Positions 37,878-40,920 of a DNA stretch of 40,920 nt are shown in pieces. Each line of letters begins with the position of its first letter. Positions within the stretch are counted from its first letter, which is position 1. Source of the DNA: JBGLNJ01 sp964353405 (GTDB lineage Bacteria; Chloroflexota; Anaerolineae; Fen-1058); contig CAYGWJ010000257.1 of assembly GCA_964353405.1 (NCBI GenBank), positions 1 to 40,920 on the forward strand. The letters are read 5' to 3'. Below the pieces are notes generated by a model. That model worked only from the letters and a program-made list of their open reading frames with translations, had not been told where the DNA came from and did not search any database. Position numbers and translations under genes: made by a program.

Positions 37878-38873
37878 CTACAATTCAATCGGCTTGCCCA
37901 GAATCGCCAGGAGGAGTTTGACTGCGTTCTGCACGTCGTAATAGTCCACCATCTCCGAGGGCGAGTGAATGTAGCGGCATGGCACAGACAGGCAGCCGCT
38001 GGGGATGCCTTCGCGCACCATCTGAATCGCCATCGCGTCCGTCGTCCCACCCGTCAGCACTTCGAGCTGATAGGGCAGTTTGGCTCCCTCGGCGCGGCGC
38101 ACCATCAACTCTTTGACGCCGCCGTGCGCCACCATGCCCGAATCCATAACTTTGATGGCCGGGCCTTGTCCCAGCGACACGGCCATGTGATTCGACTCGG
38201 GCGTGTCGCCCGTGGCTGTTACATCCACGGCCAGGGCCATATCCGGGTTGATGCCGAAAGCCGACGTACGCGCGCCCGCCAGCGTAGCTTCTTCCTGGAC
38301 GGTGAACACGAAATAGACCTCGTGCGGACAGCGGCGCAGTTGCCGCAGCGTCTCGACCAGAATCGAACAGCCGATGCGGTCGTCCATCGTCTTGGCGATG
38401 AGCCGGTCGCCCCTATCTTCAAACGGTCGAATAAAGCCGGCCGCATCGCCCACTTTGACCGGGCAAGCTTGCTTGTCGCTCGCACCTACGTCAATAAAGA
38501 ACTGGGTGAGCGGAGGCGTTTTGCCCATCTCGAAATTTTTGCGCTCCATACCGATCACACCCTGCACGCCGTTGCCGAACACGACGCGACCGCCCAGCAG
38601 CGTGAGCGGCCCCACACCGCCGATGGGCGCAAAACGGCAAAAGCCTTTGTCGTCAATGTGCGTCACCATCACGCCGATTTCGTCCATGTGCGCGGCCAGC
38701 ATCACCTTCTTGCCTTTTCCATTGCCGCGCTTGAGCGCGATGAGACTGCCCAGCGGGTCGGTGCGTATCTCGTCGGCATAGCCGCGAATCTCTTCGCGGA
38801 TGAGTTGGCGGATTGAGGCCTCATAGCCCGACGGGCCATAGGCTTCGGTCAGTTTCTTGATAATGTCCTTCAC
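37878..38873 (-). CDS. M42-family metallo-aminopeptidase (copy 1)
   Basis: 331 aa; a GTG start at 38873 has AGGAG eight bases upstream. Di-metal aminopeptidase of the M42 (tetrahedral TET/PepA, also named endoglucanase M) family: LTEAYGPSGYEASIRQLI, metal His-Asp in MLAAHMDEIGVMVTHI (~66), MDDRIGCSILVETL (~180), catalytic Glu pair in TVQEEATLAGA (~211), and the C-terminal CRYIHSPSEMVDYYDV with the last metal His. It degrades peptides in the cytoplasm. The palindrome at 38906-38938 separates it from copy 2. Confidence 0.93.
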   Translation of the reverse strand: MKDIIKKLTEAYGPSGYEASIRQLIREEIRGYADEIRTDPLGSLIALKRGNGKGKKVMLAAHMDEIGVMVTHIDDKGFCRFAPIGGVGPLTLLGGRVVFGNGVQGVIGMERKNFEMGKTPPLTQFFIDVGASDKQACPVKVGDAAGFIRPFEDRGDRLIAKTMDDRIGCSILVETLRQLRRCPHEVYFVFTVQEEATLAGARTSAFGINPDMALAVDVTATGDTPESNHMAVSLGQGPAIKVMDSGMVAHGGVKELMVRRAEGAKLPYQLEVLTGGTTDAMAIQMVREGIPSGCLSVPCRYIHSPSEMVDYYDVQNAVKLLLAILGKPIEL

Positions 38874-38905
38874 GGATCAACTCCTCTTCAAGTCAAAAAG
38901 CCACC

Positions 38906-38938
38906 GCTGTAGGACAAGTTGGCAACTTGTCCTACAGC
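38906..38938. repeat. Perfect palindrome between M42 copies 1 and 2
   Basis: Sixteen-base perfect arms GCTGTAGGACAAGTTG and CAACTTGTCCTACAGC with one central G. The inner GTAGGACAAG resembles GTAGGGCAAG of the palindrome at 12842-12868. Confidence 0.88.
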
Positions 38939-38978
38939 CAAAGTCACAGGCGCGTTCTGACGTTTGACGTCCCCCGTT

Positions 38979-40016
38979 TTACGCAATTCGCTTCAACACA
39001 TCGGGTGTCAAACGCTTCAGGCTTTCGCGCATCAACCGAACCGTGTTTTCAAAATCGTCCAAAGAAAGCCGGGCGACGGGCGAGTGAATGAAGCGGCATG
39101 GCACAGAAACGGGCAGACTTGGCACGCCCGACTTGCTGCGCGCAATTGCGCCTGCGTCTGTCCCGCCCAGGCCGGGCTGTTTGAACTGGTACGGGATGCC
39201 CAGCCTGTCTGCTGTGGCGATCAGATGCTCCACCAGGCGCCGGTCGGCAAACACACTGCGATCCATCAGGCTGATGGCCGGGCCTTTGCCCAGTTCGGTC
39301 GTCGGGCTGACATCCTGCTCTTTAGGCAAATCATCGCAGATGGTGCCCTCCAACGCAAAGGCGCAATCCGGCCCAACGGCAGACGCCGCCACTTGCGCGC
39401 CGCGCAATCCAACTTCTTCCTGCACGGTGAACACGCCGTGCAGCTCGAACGGAAAACGCTGACCGCGCAGCAGCTCGACGAGCACGGCGCACCCGGCGCG
39501 GTCGTCGAACGCTTTGCCGGTGACGGTGCGGCCCACCTTGCGATAGCGCGTGGCAAACGCGGCCACCTGCCCCAGCTTGACCAGCTTTTCGGCTTCCTCT
39601 TTGGACGACGCGCCGATGTCAATCACCAGCGAGTCCATCTTGAGAACTTGTTTGCCTTCGTCTTCCTTCAACAGATGCACGGGCTTGACTCCGATGACAC
39701 CAGGAATTTTATCCGGACCGACGAGCAGCACCTTACCCGGCAGGATGCGGTCGTCCATTCCGCCGACCGGGCGAAAGCGCAGGCCGCCGCTTGAATCAAA
39801 ACCGGTGATCATCAGCCCGACCTCGTCCATGTGCGCGGCAAGCATCACCTTGAGGCCGTTGCCCTTGCCCCGTGGTTTTTTGACGGCGAACAAGTTGCCG
39901 AGGGTATCCGAGCGCAACTCGTCCACAGTGTCGCGCACGGCATCCGCGATGATCTTGCGCACAGCATCCTCGTTGCCCGAGACGCCGATGGCTTCAGAAA
40001 GTTCTTTAAGAATCAA
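38979..40016 (-). CDS. M42-family metallo-aminopeptidase (copy 2)
   Basis: 345 aa, TTG start at 40016 with GAGG five bases upstream. Same family as its neighbours: LSEAIGVSGNEDAVRKII, MLAAHMDEVGLMITGF (~62), FDDRAGCAVLVELL (~185), VQEEVGLRGAQVAA (~217), GLGGTDAGAIARSKSG and CRFIHSPVARLSLDD. All metal and catalytic positions are present. Sequence differences from copy 1 are considerable, so the three are old paralogues, possibly with different peptide preferences or forming mixed TET complexes. Confidence 0.92.
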   Translation of the reverse strand: MILKELSEAIGVSGNEDAVRKIIADAVRDTVDELRSDTLGNLFAVKKPRGKGNGLKVMLAAHMDEVGLMITGFDSSGGLRFRPVGGMDDRILPGKVLLVGPDKIPGVIGVKPVHLLKEDEGKQVLKMDSLVIDIGASSKEEAEKLVKLGQVAAFATRYRKVGRTVTGKAFDDRAGCAVLVELLRGQRFPFELHGVFTVQEEVGLRGAQVAASAVGPDCAFALEGTICDDLPKEQDVSPTTELGKGPAISLMDRSVFADRRLVEHLIATADRLGIPYQFKQPGLGGTDAGAIARSKSGVPSLPVSVPCRFIHSPVARLSLDDFENTVRLMRESLKRLTPDVLKRIA

Positions 40017-40055
40017 GGGAACCTCGCAGGTACCAACCGCTATAGGTGGTCAGAA

Positions 40056-40920
40056 TCAATCTACTGGAAACGTCAACGTCTTGAGAAACTCGTCGTCAAG
40101 TGACGCGATGAACTCGGCCATCAGGCGGCCCGTGCGTTCCACGTCCTTGAGCAAGACCATCTCGACAGGCGTGTGCATATAGCGCAGCGGGATGCTGAGC
40201 AGCGCGGTGGGAATGCCTTCGCGCGCCACCTGGATCGGCCACGCGTCGGTGCCGGAATGGCCCGGCGTCGGCTCCATCTGATATGGCATCTCTAGTTTGC
40301 CCGCCATGTCCGCCAATGCTTTGACGAGCCGGGGATGAAAGTTAGGGCCGATGCCAATAGCCGGGCCTTTGCCCATGCCGACCACGCGGTCGCCCGAAAC
40401 GCCGCTCTGCTCACCAAAGGACACGTCAATCGCAATCGCCACGTCCGGCGCGATATCATAGGCGCTGGTCGCTGCGCCGAGGAAGGTCGTTTCCTCTTGC
40501 ACGGAAGCCACGGCCAGCACATCCCATTCGTGATGCGAGGCGGCGAGCGCCTCCAGGCACACGGCCACCGCCGCCACCGAAGCGCGGTCGTCGAGCGCCT
40601 TGCCGGACAAGTACCCGCCCTTCAGCTCGCACGCCTCGCGCTGAATCGAGACCAGGTCGCCCACACGCACCAGCCGCTTGACCTGCGCATCAGGCAAACC
40701 CACATCCACGAACAGTTTCTCGAACGGGATGACCTGGCCGCGCTCGTCGGGCGTCAACACGTGCGGCGGGCGGCTGCCCACCACGCCCGGCAGCTCACGC
40801 CGGCCGTGGACGACGACCTCTTGTCCCAACATCACGCGCGCATCCGACCCGGCGACGCGAGTCATGCGCAGGAAGCCTTTCTCGATGCCGGTCACCATCA
40901 AACCGATTTCGTCCATATGC
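40056..40920 (-). CDS. M42-family metallo-aminopeptidase (copy 3, partial)
   Basis: At least 288 residues; the 5' end lies beyond the window, which cuts the gene in the HMDEIG metal motif. Remaining parts include MDEIGLMVTGI, GKALDDRASVAAVAVCLEAL, the Glu pair in SVQEETTFLGAATSA, VSFGEQSGVSGD, GHSGTDAWPIQVAREG and LRYMHTPVEMV. It is 39 bases upstream of copy 2, which suggests a single transcript of three peptidases. Confidence 0.92.
   Translation of the reverse strand, partial: HMDEIGLMVTGIEKGFLRMTRVAGSDARVMLGQEVVVHGRRELPGVVGSRPPHVLTPDERGQVIPFEKLFVDVGLPDAQVKRLVRVGDLVSIQREACELKGGYLSGKALDDRASVAAVAVCLEALAASHHEWDVLAVASVQEETTFLGAATSAYDIAPDVAIAIDVSFGEQSGVSGDRVVGMGKGPAIGIGPNFHPRLVKALADMAGKLEMPYQMEPTPGHSGTDAWPIQVAREGIPTALLSIPLRYMHTPVEMVLLKDVERTGRLMAEFIASLDDEFLKTLTFPVD

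Noticed and set aside
37797..38816. 339-codon plus-strand open frame
   Set aside because: It is antisense to an M42 peptidase with all active-site motifs.

Overview
This 40.9-kb window comes from a bacterial chromosome of moderately high GC, most likely a member of the Chloroflexota (Anaerolineae-like). The assignment is inference. It rests on secreted proteins carrying a short YLPLVLK/YLPIVAK motif, a class III cyclase domain of the type found in large Chloroflexi ATPase regulators, a LipB-LipA fusion, and many palindromic repeats inside and between genes. No tRNA, rRNA, CRISPR array or prophage was seen.

Layout. (1) 218-4592, minus: a two-gene secreted module, a 14-blade propeller protein and a polysaccharide-deacetylase-like protein, bracketed by diverged direct repeats. 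(2) 4803-5451: a frameshifted cyclase remnant. (3) 5466-20248, minus: fourteen co-directional genes with several overlapping or nearly touching junctions. In transcription order they are DUF6506, an SDR, acoA, acoB, acoX, acoC, a Lin0512-family gene, lplA, lpd, a tandem VOC protein, a lipB-lipA fusion, a GlcD-like flavoprotein, a GlcF-like CCG-domain Fe-S protein and a GcvH-like lipoyl protein. A promoter is predicted at 20424-20452. (4) 20537-26428, plus: a class III aminotransferase, a P5C-dehydrogenase-like ALDH, an alpha/beta hydrolase lacking its nucleophile serine, an orphan CoA-transferase subunit A and a BMP-family protein without a signal peptide. (5) 26501-29994, plus: radA, then a repeat-rich island with a Y1/REP-type transposase, a hypothetical protein and a P-loop kinase-like protein. 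(6) 30077-33228, minus: a Fur-family regulator, cbiM and a cbiQ-cbiO fusion with a clear promoter/operator. (7) 33370-35755, minus: a glutaminyl cyclase lipoprotein, a methyltransferase and a V4R protein. (8) 35860-37819, plus: an arsR gene with an ideal promoter/operator and a double methyltransferase ending in an ArsM domain. (9) 37878-40920, minus: three consecutive M42 aminopeptidases, the last cut by the window edge.

How the genes fit together. The long minus-strand cluster encodes an acetoin-dehydrogenase-type 2-oxo acid dehydrogenase complex (E1 alpha/beta, AcoX, E2, E3), both routes of lipoate attachment (LplA salvage, LipB-LipA synthesis), and a second lipoyl carrier, the GcvH-like protein. 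No glycine-cleavage genes accompany that carrier. It sits beside a flavoprotein and an Fe-S protein with two CCG domains, the domain type that handles disulfides in heterodisulfide reductases. The best candidate for an undescribed system is therefore a lipoyl-carrier-linked redox module at the end of this cluster. A second theme is palindromic DNA inserted in or beside genes, some of it translated in frame, in the same window as a REP-type transposase.
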